Assembly: GCA_016802295.1 (NCBI GenBank)
Contig: JAESIW010000200.1
Coordinates: forward strand, 1,953,923-2,017,922
Origin: Brachionus rotundiformis
Taxonomy: Eukaryota; Rotifera; Eurotatoria; Ploima; Brachionidae
Direction: 5' to 3'
Length of the DNA: 64,000 bases
Made by a program: the position numbers and the translations under genes. This document shows positions 1 through 10,658 of the stretch, piece by piece. Within the stretch, counting starts at the first letter, position 1; each line of letters starts with the position of its first letter. The notes below the pieces were generated by a model. It ran no database searches and was not told the DNA's origin. It was given only the letters and a program-made list of their open reading frames with translations.

Positions 1-1609
1 CTAATATTCCAAGATTTTTTGGTATAAAAAGGACCGAAATAAAACAAATTCCGGTTAGTAGCATCATGCTTGAATAGGGAATTTTCCGACCATATCTTTC
101 GAGAGCAAAATGCGATGTCAAAATAGCTACCAGTTCTACAAGTGCTGAAAATCCGAAATTCAAATAAGGATCACCTGCCAAGTCGCTTGTATTATAACTT
201 ATTCCATAATATATAAATGTATTTGCCAACCAGTTTAATAAAATCACTGTTGAACGAATAACTAATCTCTTTGATTTAAATATTATTCGTAAAGTTTGCA
301 TCATAGTATACTTTAATATTTTAATAAATCTATAAATATTTTTGAATTTGTATTTTTCTTACGTGTTTTTCCTCAGTTTCTTCGATTTCAGGATTTTGGA
401 TTGATGTTAGATCATCAGTTTCACTAAATGAATAAAAACTTTTTTTGTTATATTTTGCTATCTTTCGAAATATGGCATAAGCTTCTTTGTTTCTATTTTT
501 TGCCATTAACCATCGTGGTGATTCGGGAACAATCCTAAAAAGGATACAATTTAAAAAAAATGTAATTTTTTGAATTGTTTTTACCAAAAATATAATGCTA
601 TAAAAGTTAATATTCCAGCAATGCAGCCGTACATCGTTTTGTAATCAGGAATAAAATAAACTAAAAAAAGAACCACAAATTCACCTATTATGTAAAGATA
701 ATAGATGGTATTTGCTGCCGCTACTCTTTTACTTGGACCAACGATTTCAATTGCTTTAAAAAATTTAATTAACATTCATTAAATAAAAGAGCTCAACTCA
801 ATTTACCAATTACTACGGCTGTTGCGTAAACATTAGCTGCAATTCCAATCAACAATCTTAAAACTCCAAATATAATCTCTCTTAAACCTTGACTTCCAAA
901 GTTAAAACTCATAACAAAAAATAAACCAACGTTTAAAATTGCATTTGAGATTACAAACAAATAAGCAGTCGTCTTTCGACCAAGTCTATATGAGACCATT
1001 AATTAATAAATTTTCATTTATTTTTTTACTTGTCTGAAAGAACTCCACTTAGCAAAACCCCATAACTTCCCGAAAAATATAATGTTGAAAAAAGACTCTT
1101 CTTTGGTGCATTATCACAAACCAAATTCCACTAAAAGAAAATAAAAAGTGTGGTAATAAAAAGCATTAAATACTTACATCACTGGTAAGTGTATTCTCGA
1201 AATATTCTTTTGAATAGACCCAATGATTACATTTAACAAGAGAGGAGTTAGAAGAGTTTTGATTAAGGTCTTTTAGATTGCAATTATCATATTTATTTTT
1301 GAAAGAGCCAGATTTCGATTTTGGTATGTACATTTCAATAAGTTTTTTATGTTCATCATTTTGGATTTCAAATGTATCGTTGTCATAATTTGGAATTTTA
1401 CATCTTTAATTAAACTCAAATTATAAGGCAAAAAAATCTTGGGTGATAAACCTATGGTTTGGTGTTGCACCATAAAATGAAAAGCTATAGGCTACTAAGG
1501 CTGGCTCAAAAGCTAAAATTCCGACCAAAATAAATATAAAAAGCTGATAAGGACCGAATTCTCCAATTTGTTTGAAAATCTCCTCAGTTTTTTTATTTAG
1601 CTGACTCAT
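1..1609 (-). CDS. SLC22-type organic ion transporter, partial (3' end outside window)
   Basis: Major facilitator carrier of the SLC22 (organic cation/anion/carnitine) kind, acting at the plasma membrane. The ATG at 1607-1609 opens MSQLNKKTEEIFKQIGEFGP, the usual cytosolic start before TM1 (FGPYQ). After a short intron an extracellular loop follows (about 1400-1190) with several Cys and the typical CNHWVYSKEYFENT segment, then WNLVCDNAPKK, LSDKLGRKTTAY (the MFS loop 2-3 signature GxxxDxxGRK) and a TM block. The segment IVPESPRWLMAKNR near 520-540 is the SLC22 hallmark after TM6. At 1-300 further TM exons (LLNWLANTFIYYGISYNT, then FALERYGRKIPY, the second GR motif) run off the left edge. At least six exons, introns of roughly 45-70 bp. 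Family assignment is strong; the transported substrate cannot be told. Confidence 0.9.
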
Positions 1610-2595
1610 CTTTTAAAAAAATGATAAAAACTCTAATGTAATAATCCAAAATATTCATATCATATCATGTTTAAATACAGAAAAAAAAGAAAAATTTTTA
1701 AAAGGAGACTGATTTCAATTTTATAAAAAAATGTACAAAAAATATTTATATAAATATATATTTTTTTTTTTTTATAAGTATCAACATATAAATTATAAAT
1801 CGAAAAAATTTCTAAAAAATAAGTTCTATAGTTTTTATAGTTATACACATTAATTTTAAGAATTGACGAAAAAAAATTCAAAAATCAAAAGAAAAGTGAA
1901 ATGTAAGAAATAAAATTATGACTATAATTTTTAAACATAATTTTTTATTTAAACAAAAAAGTTCAACACAAACAAATTAAAAATCGCACTCATATAAATT
2001 CGAGGTTCGTACAAAAATATTAGAGAATTAATGAATAATTAATAAGTGAAATTTTTATTAAATAAAAAAAAATTATAAAAATATTAAGTCAAGTTTAAAA
2101 TTTTTTAATTAAAAATACCAGTTTTGATGAAAACGAATTCAAATAATAAAAAAAGAAAAAGGTAAAAATTAATGAGAATTAATAATAATTTTATTCAAAA
2201 AACTCTATTTTTATTAAATATTTTTCTATTTTTTTGATTTTTGATCAACTTTAAGGCATTAATCAAAATGATATTTTTAAACACAAATATAAGCAAATTT
2301 TAATAAAATTTAAAAAAGATGTTTAAAATAATAAATAACGTTTAAAGAATGATAAAAAGAATTTTTATCAAGTTTTAAGTGAAATGTTGAAAAATTTGGA
2401 AATATGTTCCTAAGATTTTCCAAATGTTTCACTTGTATTTTTGAGAGACAAATTTTTAACAAAGTGAAATTAAAATTTTAAATCATATTCATGAGGATTT
2501 TGAATTGAGAATGAAAAGAATAGTAAATTTGAAAAGAACTAACATGACCATTATTCACAAAAGAATGGTGCCATATTTGAAAGTTTGTAGTCTGG
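1610..2595. other. AT-rich intergenic spacer
   Basis: About 1 kb of A/T-rich DNA between two divergently oriented genes, with homopolymer runs and no coding signal. The part at 2461-2498 is of interest because a near-identical 38-base copy lies at 20963-21000. The open frame at 1660-1881 (-) is low-complexity and not credible. Confidence 0.6.
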
Positions 2596-2606
2596 TATAA
2601 ATAAAT
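2596..2606 (+). promoter_or_regulatory. TATA box of the secreted Leu-rich gene
   Basis: TATAAATAAAT lies 66 bases upstream of the ATG at 2662, which fits a start of transcription near 2626-2630 and a short 5' UTR. A strong TATA element suits a highly expressed secretory gene. Sequence match only. Confidence 0.55.
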
Positions 2607-2661
2607 GATAACATTTTACACAATATTCAATTCAAACAAGAAAAAAACAATCTGAACAAAA

Positions 2662-3678
2662 ATGAAGGTTTTAGCAAAATCAATTAGCTTGCTAATCTGC
2701 TTTGGTGTTATAAGTCAAAGTGCTGGTTTGTTTCTCAAACTCGGTGGATCTGGATCTAAATCAGGAGGACTTTTGGGTGGTTTGTTGTCTGGCTCTGGAA
2801 GTGGTTCAGGATCAGTTTCTGTTCAAGGATCAGACAATTTACTTGGAAACTTGTTAGGATTAAATGGTCTCTTGGATTCTGTTCTTTCATTGGACTTGAC
2901 AAATTTGCTCGATTTGAACGGACTTTTAAACTTGAGCAATGTTTTGGAGTCATTGGATTTGAGACAATTGAGTGATTTAGATTTGGCAATTATTACACCA
3001 TTGAGAGACATCTTGGATTTGGTCAAATTGAGAAACACTCTACCAAACGATAATGTATTACATCTGGTCAATAATCTTTTGGAACTTTTGAAAAATCAAC
3101 AGTCAGTCGAGTCACCATTAGAAAATTTACATTCATTGCTCAACATTGATGCCAATCATTTGTTGAATAACAGAATTATAAATGAACTACGTCATTTGGT
3201 CTATCAATTGAACTTGAACAATGTGAACAACTTGGACGAAGTTTTGAGCACTTTATTAAATCAGCTTAACTTGGATATTCTTTCGTCAGCTGATTTAAAT
3301 ATCATAAACGAATTGAAAAGTATCGTGAGCCATGGATCACTCAGTTCCAATTCTATTCCTCAAGTAACACAATTGCTATCTAGCTTGGTTCATCTTGATT
3401 TGTTGAACAATCTTGACTCAATTGTTGACATTGACACACTTTTGTTGAATATTGATCTTTTGGATACTGTTCACTTGTCAGATGTTGTCAATAGAGTTCG
3501 ATTTTTGTTGAATGACTTGAATGTCCAAAATCTATCAGTCTTGAATGCATATGTCTTGACTACACTCAGAGAACTGTTGGCAAATGCAAACAATTTGGAT
3601 GATGTATTAGCTCTTGGATGTGTAAAAGATCTGTTGAACAGAGTTGGATGCTTAGTTTGCTCTTTAGCCAACCATTGA
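2662..3678 (+). CDS. Secreted Gly/Ser- then Leu/Asn/Asp-rich protein, unknown function
   Basis: Single-exon gene of 338 residues, not matched to a family I recognise. Residues 1-22 (MKVLAKSISLLICFGVISQS) are a clear signal peptide. Residues about 27-57 are a Gly/Ser-rich linker (GGSGSKSGGLLGGLL, SGSGSGS). The rest is a long series of Leu-rich amphipathic stretches of the type NLLxLNxLL and LDLTNLLDLN, with Asn, Asp and Ser on the polar side and few aromatic residues. It ends in a Cys-bearing tail (GCVKDLLNRVGCLVCSLANH) with three Cys, which could support dimers. The composition recalls secreted structural, adhesive or surfactant-like proteins, but no function can be assigned. A decayed partial copy lies at 20963-21408. 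Overlapping frames on the minus strand are shadows. Confidence 0.85.
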   Translation: MKVLAKSISLLICFGVISQSAGLFLKLGGSGSKSGGLLGGLLSGSGSGSGSVSVQGSDNLLGNLLGLNGLLDSVLSLDLTNLLDLNGLLNLSNVLESLDLRQLSDLDLAIITPLRDILDLVKLRNTLPNDNVLHLVNNLLELLKNQQSVESPLENLHSLLNIDANHLLNNRIINELRHLVYQLNLNNVNNLDEVLSTLLNQLNLDILSSADLNIINELKSIVSHGSLSSNSIPQVTQLLSSLVHLDLLNNLDSIVDIDTLLLNIDLLDTVHLSDVVNRVRFLLNDLNVQNLSVLNAYVLTTLRELLANANNLDDVLALGCVKDLLNRVGCLVCSLANH

Positions 3679-4402
3679 AATTACAAACTACTAATTAATT
3701 AATTAATACTAATTAATTGCTTTAATTTTAGACGTTTTATCCTATTTTATTTATTTAATTAAAATTTAATTTGAGAAATTTCATTTTTTCAGCGTCACAC
3801 TTTTTTTTTCTAATTATTTTTTCAAAATTTTTAAAATTTAAGAAAAATTGTGTGACTTTTTTAAAATTTTATTTTCTCACCTTGATAAAGCTTTTTTGTT
3901 CGTTCATTTTATTTATTCATTTTTGATTTATATTTAATAATCTATCCAAATGTTTTTTTCAGGCTTATAATGTATTATTAATAACAAATTTCGCAATATA
4001 ATTATTTAGAGCATCAAAAAATCTCATTAAAATGTACCAATAAAATTTTTTTTTTTAAATAAAATTCATTTCATTATTTCATTGCCTTAATTAAAAATAC
4101 ATTTAAAGAGAGAAAAAAAAAGCTCTTTAAAATTTTCCTGAAAATGTTTTAGCTTTAAAGCTTAATAATTGAATAGATGTTAATTAAAGTGAATTTGTAA
4201 AATTTAATTTAATCTTAATCAGATTAATTAGCATCATAGTTTAAAAATTTAGTTGATCATTTATTTAAAGCATAATAAATAAATGTTAAATAATTTTTCT
4301 CTTAAGAAAATTTTATTTCTAAATTATTTGGAATAAAAAATCAAACTAATTAAAAGATTTATGTTTAAAATTTTTTCAAAATTTAAATGAATCAATTTCT
4401 TT
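3679..4402. other. AT-rich spacer between converging genes
   Basis: Contains the 3' ends of the secreted gene (+) and the lipocalin (-). An (ATTA)n-like stretch follows the first stop codon and several AATAAA hexamers are present, as expected by chance in such DNA. No gene is seen. Confidence 0.5.
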
Positions 4403-5084
4403 CTAATTTTCGCAGCTCTGATCTGTCTTACTAAAGTCGCTAATATCAACACCATTGTCGGATAATAGTTTTTTGAGTTGTGCCGTGTTTTCTTCACTTA
4501 AAGATCTATTACGAGAAATAAGCCAAGTTGCCTCAAATTTAATAAATCCGAAAAAAATTTTGCATGAGTACACCAACGCGTAATTATCATAATCTGTTTT
4601 CCATACATGGTAATTTCCTTGATTTGCCACACTAAAAAAGCTATTTTGGTTTGATAATGAAACTATCAATTTATTTGGTTCACTAGGATTTGGAACAAAG
4701 CCTTCTCCAGGAAGTATCTTTGTTTCTCCAGTATTTCTAAAAAATAGAACTGAAATTGTATTAAAATTTCATTATCTTTATATACATGTTTATTCCTATG
4801 TTTGTTACTGTAAATTTGTTATCTCCTTTTTTCTCGTAATCAGCGTATGAACATTTGAAACTTTGGTCAAAAATTTTTTCAATTTCGTACCATTTGCCTG
4901 AAAACTATATTTCCAAATTATAAACTAATTTATTTAAATAATAAAAAATTACTCGATCTAAATCAAAGTCGGGTATCACTGGAGTATTTGGACACCTTGT
5001 TCCAAACCAAAAGCCAAAAATTCTTGCACTAATGGAATTAACAAGCACAAGTGAAAAAATTGCGATAATCACAAAAAATTTCAT
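4403..5084 (-). CDS. Apolipoprotein D-like lipocalin, secreted
   Basis: Three exons: 4953-5084, 4786-4904 and 4403-4736, giving about 194 residues, the normal lipocalin length. The first exon carries a signal peptide (MKFFVIIAIFSLVLVNSIS). The exon junction FDLDR|FSGKWYEIEKIF creates the lipocalin block 1 (GxWYE). Exon 2 continues with CSYADYEKKGDNKFTVTN. The last exon has YHVWKTDYDNYALVYSC (block 2, TDYxxYALVYSC) and WLISRNRSL (block 3, R after the last strand), followed by the C-terminal helix and a final Cys suited to the conserved disulfide. ApoD-type lipocalins bind small hydrophobic ligands in extracellular fluid; the ligand here is unknown. A TATATAAA on the coding strand at 5153-5160 is 70 bases upstream of the start. 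Splice phases were checked by hand and keep the frame. Confidence 0.92.
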
Positions 5085-5089
5085 TTTAT

Positions 5090-6017
5090 AAATTTTATTT
5101 TATAAAAATGTATGAATAAAAACTAAAAGCAATTTCTTTAAATACCAAAAATTTATATAAGTTCAATTTTTAGTTGCATAAGACAAGACGAAGCTTTGTT
5201 TAAAAAAGTCAAATAAACAGGTATTTTATATTTATTTTACAATTTTTTGAATTTCTTCTTATGATTCCTTTATTTTCTAAATAAGGTAAAAAATTAAAAA
5301 TCATCAATTTTGTTTCAAAAGTCAAATTTATTTTAACCAAATATATTAAAAAAATTTCAATATAATGTATTAATGTATTTTTTAAATTAAAAAATACTTA
5401 TACAATCAGAATTAGAAAACAAACATTATTGCTCCTTTTGTAAGATTTTTTATTCAACAATTTTAATAAAGGTAAAATGTTTTGAATATAAGAAACTTAT
5501 TTACCTGAGAACTTTATTATTTTTTTAGGCATTAAAATTTATTTATAAAGGAAACGATAACATTTCTAATTATATATTTACTTCAATCAAAAATCTAAAT
5601 TATACAATTAAAATTTAGGAAGATATTTTTTAAATAAAGATTGATTTTAAAACTTGTTTTTTAAATATTAAATTTGATCAAATGGTAAAAAAAGGTGATT
5701 AATGTTATACTTTGGTCTTTATATCAATCTAGCTTAAGATATAATTAAATCAGATGTTGCACGAGCAGTTTGTTTATTAGATTTATGTTTAGTCATTTTT
5801 TCAATTTCAATTTTTTTTTCTAATTTCAAGGTTAATCGACAGGCTATTGCCCTTGTCATAGAGACTGATTAACACTCCATTTATTTAATTAATAAAAAGA
5901 TTTTAAAATTTTTAATATAATTATTTAAAAATGTAAAATATTGAAATATTTAAATCAAATTTTTTGAATTTATTTTAACTAGATCTGAAAAAATTAAATT
6001 AATTAAAAATTTAATGC
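5090..6017. other. AT-rich spacer with a small stem-loop
   Basis: Mostly A/T-rich. At about 5831-5873 a less AT-rich island holds nested complementary segments (GTTAATC with GATTAAC; GACAGGC with GCCCTTGTC). It lies downstream, on the same strand, of the LINE-like relic at 6018-6326 and may be part of that element's 3' end. Confidence 0.35.
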
Positions 6018-6326
6018 TTATATGTTGTAAATTTCAAAATTGATCTCTTGATTTAATTTTAAATTTCTTGAGCCATTCTTCTTTAAATTCTGCCTTAGAT
6101 TTTCAGAAGAATTATGTAAGTATAGTGTTTTAAAAGCAAAAGAAAGGATTCTATCAAGTTTTCTATGTTGGAATGCATATAAGTCATACTTTTCTAAGAA
6201 GTTATTAATATCATTAAAGCTATTTACATCAAATTTGAACCTAAACAATTTGAATAATGTCAAATAATAACTCTTGGCCAATTTGATTATTGCCCCTTTT
6301 GAGAAATAGCATAAAAGTTTAGTCAT
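6018..6326 (-). mobile_element. Probable C-terminal fragment of a non-LTR retrotransposon polymerase
   Basis: Open frame of 102 codons. The stretch LEKYDLYAFQHRKLDRILSF, then FKTLYLHNSSENLRQNLKKN, resembles the region after the reverse transcriptase domain of CR1/Jockey-like LINEs, where a short L..Y.L..F..RR motif precedes a helix and an S.ENL segment. No catalytic motif is present and no full RT lies upstream. It is probably a 5'-truncated copy, as is usual for LINEs. A host gene exon cannot be ruled out; the match is from memory of the family pattern. Confidence 0.4.
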
Positions 6327-6890
6327 TTTCGAGTCTGTTTAAATTTTGGATTTTGAGTGTATTTTACTTTTATCTTATTTTACGAAAATTTAGGAATTCT
6401 ATTTTGTACTATCGAGATAAGTAAATTTGAAAAAACAATAAAATTCAAACAATATTTTTATTTTATAAAAATAATATAATGGATTTAAAAGTCTTTTTAT
6501 TATGATCATTTTGTAATTAACTGTTTTCTTTTATAATATCTATGTTTTGATTGATTATTTGTTAACTATTTTCAATAAGTTAAAATAATACAATAGAATT
6601 TATTTTTTGAAATTTTGAAAATTTGTAAAACTAGTCAAGTGAAAGAAGTCAAAGGAGTTTTTAAAGTTTAAGAAATTCTAATTAAAAAATTATATCATCT
6701 TTAGCCGAAAATATTTTTATTTTTTCACTAGTAATGACATTATCTTAAAATTTTGTGTTAAACCTAACCATAGCTTTTAAACTTTTCCTCTCTGTTAATA
6801 TTATACAAACAAAAATATCAATTAATTACAAAATACACTCAAAATAAAAAGTACTTGTATTTCATTCTATTTTATTAATTTGATATATCT
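6327..6890. other. AT-rich spacer
   Basis: No coding, RNA or repeat feature could be recognised. It separates the LINE-like relic from the 3' end of DRG2. Confidence 0.5.
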
Positions 6891-8407
6891 TTACTTCGAA
6901 ACAATTTGAATTACATCTTCATGATTCACTGGATGCGGGAGACCAACTCTTTGAGGGTTAAATTTGACACTTGTTCCCTAAAAAGAACGTTTATTTATTA
7001 TTAACTTAGATAGTATATTCATACTACTTACCCAAACCAAAGCATACTTGAATGAATCGATCATAGATCTATGAATTGAATGACACTTTTGGACAATCAT
7101 TAATCAAATTGATTTTATTTAATTTTTCTTAACTTACCACAGCTTCAATTGTTGCTCCGTTTCTTAAAATAATTCCGTCGACTAAATCTGGTTTTTCTAA
7201 TTTAAAAAATTTTAAGTTTTAAAAGCTTGCCAGTGTAATAATTTAAAATTACGGCCTCTTTTTTTGGTAAATACTTTAATCAAATTTAAATGTTCCCATA
7301 TTTTTTCTATCAGGTAGTCAATATTTAACCTCATATTACAGCTTTTAAAATAAATAATTTTTTAATTAGTTATCATTTAAATAAGTCAATATTTTTATAA
7401 ACCTAATAACAACAGTATTTGGCATACGAGCTAAACGATCCACTTCTTCGATCGAAATTTGATCAATTTTATTATATGCCTTAATAAAATAATTTTTATC
7501 TTTTTTTAATTACATTTCTTAATTACATATAAACATGGCATGTATATTCTATTGCCAACAACCACATCAATGAACTCATCTGCAGTACAGTCTTCTCGGA
7601 ACAACACCTCTCCATTGTAAATTTCTAATACAATATGAACACATTATCAATAAATTAATTTTTTAGGTTATTACTATATTCTGATAAAATGGACTGGGCT
7701 AATTTTTCGTCCATTTTAGTCAATGGAACCATTGAATTGATTGTAAGGCCTCCTGTTTTTCTCTGTTTATAATATATTTTAGGTTTTTTCTTATTCAAAC
7801 GAATTCCGACTGCTTCTAACTCTTGTTCTAAAAGTTTTTTCTGAATTTCTCCTTTGGTAGCATCTAACATCATCAAAACCATGTCTGCAGTTCTAGCTAC
7901 CGCAATTACTTGTCGACCACGACCTTTGCCCTGAGCAGCACCTTCAATAATACCAGGCAAATCAAGAAGCTGAATTTCAGCACCTTCATATCTGATTACA
8001 CCGGGAACACAAGTTAAAGTTGTAAATTCATAAGCTTAAATAATTTAATTAAACCTAATTGGAATAAATAAATCATAAATTAATATACCTGCTACAGCAC
8101 TTTCGGTATTCGTAACTGTGCTCAGAAAGGTTGATTTACCAACAGATGGAAAGCCAATCAATGCGACACGCGCATCGCCAGATTTCATTACATCAAAACC
8201 TTCGCCTTTACCGCCCGATTTTCCACTAGGTTCCAATAATTGAGCCCTATATCTGGCAAGTTTAGCCTTTAGTAAACCCAAGTGATGTTCAGTTGCTTTT
8301 AAACAATGATTTTATATTTATTTTTTAATTTTTTTGAGTTTACCTTTGTTTTTTTGGGTTCGATTAATTTCATGCTCGATTTCAGCTATTCGTTCCAAGA
8401 TACCCAT
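6891..8407 (-). CDS. DRG2: Developmentally regulated GTP-binding protein 2 (DRG2)
   Basis: Cytosolic Obg-family GTPase that works with a DFRP partner and is linked to translation. The start at 8405-8407 gives MGILERIAEIEHEINRTQKN, nearly the DRG2 consensus. Next come HHLGLLKAKLARYRAQLLEP and DVMKSGDARVALIG, the P-loop GFPSVGKS (G1), then YEFTTLTCVPGVIRY, the DxxG motif LLDLPGIIEGAAQGKGRGRQ (G3) and TADMVLMMLDATKGEIQKKL. The exon at 7655 onward carries the DRG-specific insert (IRLNKKKPKIYYKQRKTGG). The C-terminal exons hold the TGS domain and end in NHEDVIQIVSK before the stop at 6891-6893. DVMKSG, AAQGKGRG and TADMVLMMLD point to DRG2 rather than DRG1. Six to eight introns of about 50-90 bp; exact internal borders were not all resolved. 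Confidence 0.95.
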
Positions 8408-8860
8408 TTTCAAAATTTATGCTAGGAAAAATTTGAATCAAAAATATTTAGTTTATTATTTCAATAAATATATAAAAGTTATTTTTTTTAAAGTTGAGCT
8501 TTTATGATTTAAGTTTTGCATCATTTTTATCATCAATTAAGGTTTGAGAATATAAAAATCTCAAAATGTTCGCAAGTAAAAATTAAATTGATAGAAAAGG
8601 ATTGATTAAGATTTAACTAGCTATCTTGCTAGAAAAATAATTAAGAAATTTAAATAATTAATTTTTTAATAAAATTTTGAATAATATTTTCTCTAATAAG
8701 TAATAAAAATTAAAATTATTATAAATATAAATAATTTTAGATTTAATCAAATTTTAAATAAAAAAATGATCATTCTTTTTATTTATGGTTTTGAGTAATA
8801 CCAATTTCTTGTTAGAATCTATTTTTAAACATGCATTTTAATTCGGAGAAAATCGTTTGA
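8408..8860. other. AT-rich spacer upstream of DRG2
   Basis: Must hold the DRG2 promoter, but no clear element can be distinguished from the A/T background. Confidence 0.4.
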
Positions 8861-8861
8861 C

Positions 8862-9030
8862 GCATAAAAATAACCTCTTAACGCATAAACACATATTTTT
8901 TTTCAGTATAGAAAAAAAAATATTTTTATAGTATAAAGAATTTATTATTTTAGTATAAAAAATTACCAAGAACGAAAATAGTATAAAATAAAATTCAATC
9001 AAGCATAACAGAATAAAACATAGTATAAAA
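8862..9030. repeat. Irregular tandem array of short AGTATA(A) units next to the transposase gene
   Basis: Five copies of AGTATA followed by A/G-rich bases start at 8905, 8930, 8952, 8980 and 9022 (spacing 22-42). They are preceded by two copies of ACGCATAAA (about 8862 and 8881) and accompanied by AGCATAAC at about 9002. The array begins about 40 bases beyond the transposase stop codon. Short subterminal repeats of this kind are common near the ends of DNA transposons, where they bind transposase. No matching inverted array was found on the other side of the gene. Confidence 0.45.
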
Positions 9031-9067
9031 AATAATCCAAAAAGAAATCAATTTAAGTCAAAACTAA

Positions 9068-10429
9068 TTATTCCATTACTAAAGCATGTCTAGCTTTACG
9101 TGGACGACCAGGTCCTCTTTTAGTTTCTAATACTTGCTCCTCAACCCTCGCTTTCTTCGATTTAACTTCGTCTTCCCCATTTAGGATCTTTGGTGGTCTA
9201 CCTCGCTTCTTTTTAACTATTTGAGTCTCCATAGGCTCACTAGACGGTTGAGATTCAACAGGTTGTATCGACCTAACTGGCTGAAGCTCGGCAAGTTGTG
9301 GTTCATTCGATTGTTGTTGTTGATTATCCATAGACTCTAACTCAACAAGTTGTTTCTCAATGGATTCGACCTGTTTTTGCTGATCAATCGTTGGATTATT
9401 ATTAAAATTTTGAGGAAAAGTTTTAAGTTTTTCTTTTTTGCCTGGACGTGGTCTTGTTACGAATTTCCTTGGACGTTCATTTGATATTGAAAAACAAAAT
9501 AATTCACTTGCTTTTAGGAGGTGACTGCACATAGAATACGCCAAAAACCAACGACAACTACAAGTTCGTTTACTGATAATAATATTATGCATAGAACTTA
9601 AACCATTGTGAATAATGAGGTCTTCATTTTTTTGAACGAACGACTCACCCGTCAACAATTTGGAATGTTTCTTAGTAATCGAGTCAGGTGTTCGAGTCCA
9701 TTTAAACTCTGGGCTGTGGACAGAATAAAAACTTACTAGTTCTCTACATATTATTTCAATTGCTGTTCGAATCGTAAGAAGTTCTCTTTTAGTAAAGAAT
9801 TTTTTAATACGCCCATTAAAACTCTCTATAGTATTGTTTGTTGAAGCAAAACCTGGAATTGAAACATAAATTTGCCAGTTATTAAAATCACTATCCAACC
9901 ACTGTTTTTTGAAATACTCTTTGAATGACTTTAATCCATCAATTTTGTCCCACCTTTCAAGAATGTTATTTTTAATTGTATTATATTCTTCAATAGACTT
10001 GCTATAATGCATATTGTTAATTTCTTGCATTACTTGATTGTATTCATTATTCGGTATGATTTTTTCTTGTCGTTTGACATTTTGAATAACATGAAACCAG
10101 CACATTAAAATTTGACACGACTTGAAAACTGTCTCAATTCCGATTTTACTCGCTAAACACGCATCTTGTAAAAAACAAGTAGGCTGAAACGATATGTTTA
10201 AACTTAAACAGAGTTCTTTCAATGACTGCAATATATTAATAAAATCAATTGCTTGTCCATGACTAACAAGAGATATACAAATCGGATAAAAAGTGCCATT
10301 ATGATCAGATCTACCGATTACCACGAGTGGAAATCGATTTTTAGTAATTTTATAAGTCTCGTCTATGTGATATATAGATAAATCCGTTACAGAAAGATCG
10401 ACAATAGAAATTACTTCTAAAAGTTTCAA
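9068..10429 (-). CDS. MULE-type transposase-like protein with SWIM zinc finger and two AT-hooks, 5'-incomplete
   Basis: Long open frame of 453 codons resembling Mutator-like (MULE) transposases. Candidate DDE residues: Asp in YHIDETYK (about residue 23), Asp in CFLQDACLA (about 89) followed by CWFHVIQNVK, and Glu in STNNTIESFNGRIKKF (about 202). A SWIM zinc finger follows (CxCx8CxH: TCSCRWFLAYSMCSHLL, about 290-303). The tail is Gln-rich with two AT-hooks (KKKRGRPPK near 399 and GPGRPRK near 430), which bind A/T minor grooves. The frame has no ATG at its head: it opens with TTG, and an in-frame stop lies seven codons upstream, so the true 5' end is an unseen exon or is lost. AAACTTTTAG at about 10414-10423 could be a splice acceptor. 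The usual N-terminal zinc finger region is absent. The undamaged frame suggests a recent insertion or a domesticated gene. Confidence 0.75.
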   Translation of the reverse strand: MKLLEVISIVDLSVTDLSIYHIDETYKITKNRFPLVVIGRSDHNGTFYPICISLVSHGQAIDFINILQSLKELCLSLNISFQPTCFLQDACLASKIGIETVFKSCQILMCWFHVIQNVKRQEKIIPNNEYNQVMQEINNMHYSKSIEEYNTIKNNILERWDKIDGLKSFKEYFKKQWLDSDFNNWQIYVSIPGFASTNNTIESFNGRIKKFFTKRELLTIRTAIEIICRELVSFYSVHSPEFKWTRTPDSITKKHSKLLTGESFVQKNEDLIIHNGLSSMHNIIISKRTCSCRWFLAYSMCSHLLKASELFCFSISNERPRKFVTRPRPGKKEKLKTFPQNFNNNPTIDQQKQVESIEKQLVELESMDNQQQQSNEPQLAELQPVRSIQPVESQPSSEPMETQIVKKKRGRPPKILNGEDEVKSKKARVEEQVLETKRGPGRPRKARHALVME

Positions 10430-10658
10430 TGATGTAAAGTGATTGATTTATGTTAATAGGTTTTTGAAGAAAATTCAATGTTTGATTTGATACTCCTTTT
10501 TAAAATATATATCAATTATGGACTCTTAATCCTGAAAGATAAAAAATGTATTGAAATACAAAACTTAACAAATAAATGGCTTTGACAACAAAATTTGATT
10601 AATTTTGATTGTGTTATAAATGATTGTAAATTTGCTTGAACATTAAATTTTTTTGAAA
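10430..10658. other. Short spacer with the promoter of the first WAP gene
   Basis: TATAAA at 10615-10620 lies 39 bases before the ATG at 10659. The part next to the transposase shows no recognisable N-terminal coding sequence in any frame. Confidence 0.4.

Noticed and set aside
1660..1881. 73-codon minus-strand frame
   Set aside because: Composed of Lys, Ile, Tyr and Phe runs from A/T homopolymers; no family pattern.
2756..3071. Two minus-strand frames inside the secreted gene
   Set aside because: Antisense shadows of a repetitive coding region that has a signal peptide and TATA box on the plus strand.
5831..5873. Nested stem-loop as a possible RNA gene or riboswitch
   Set aside because: Only short stems and no promoter or family match; more likely part of a LINE 3' end.
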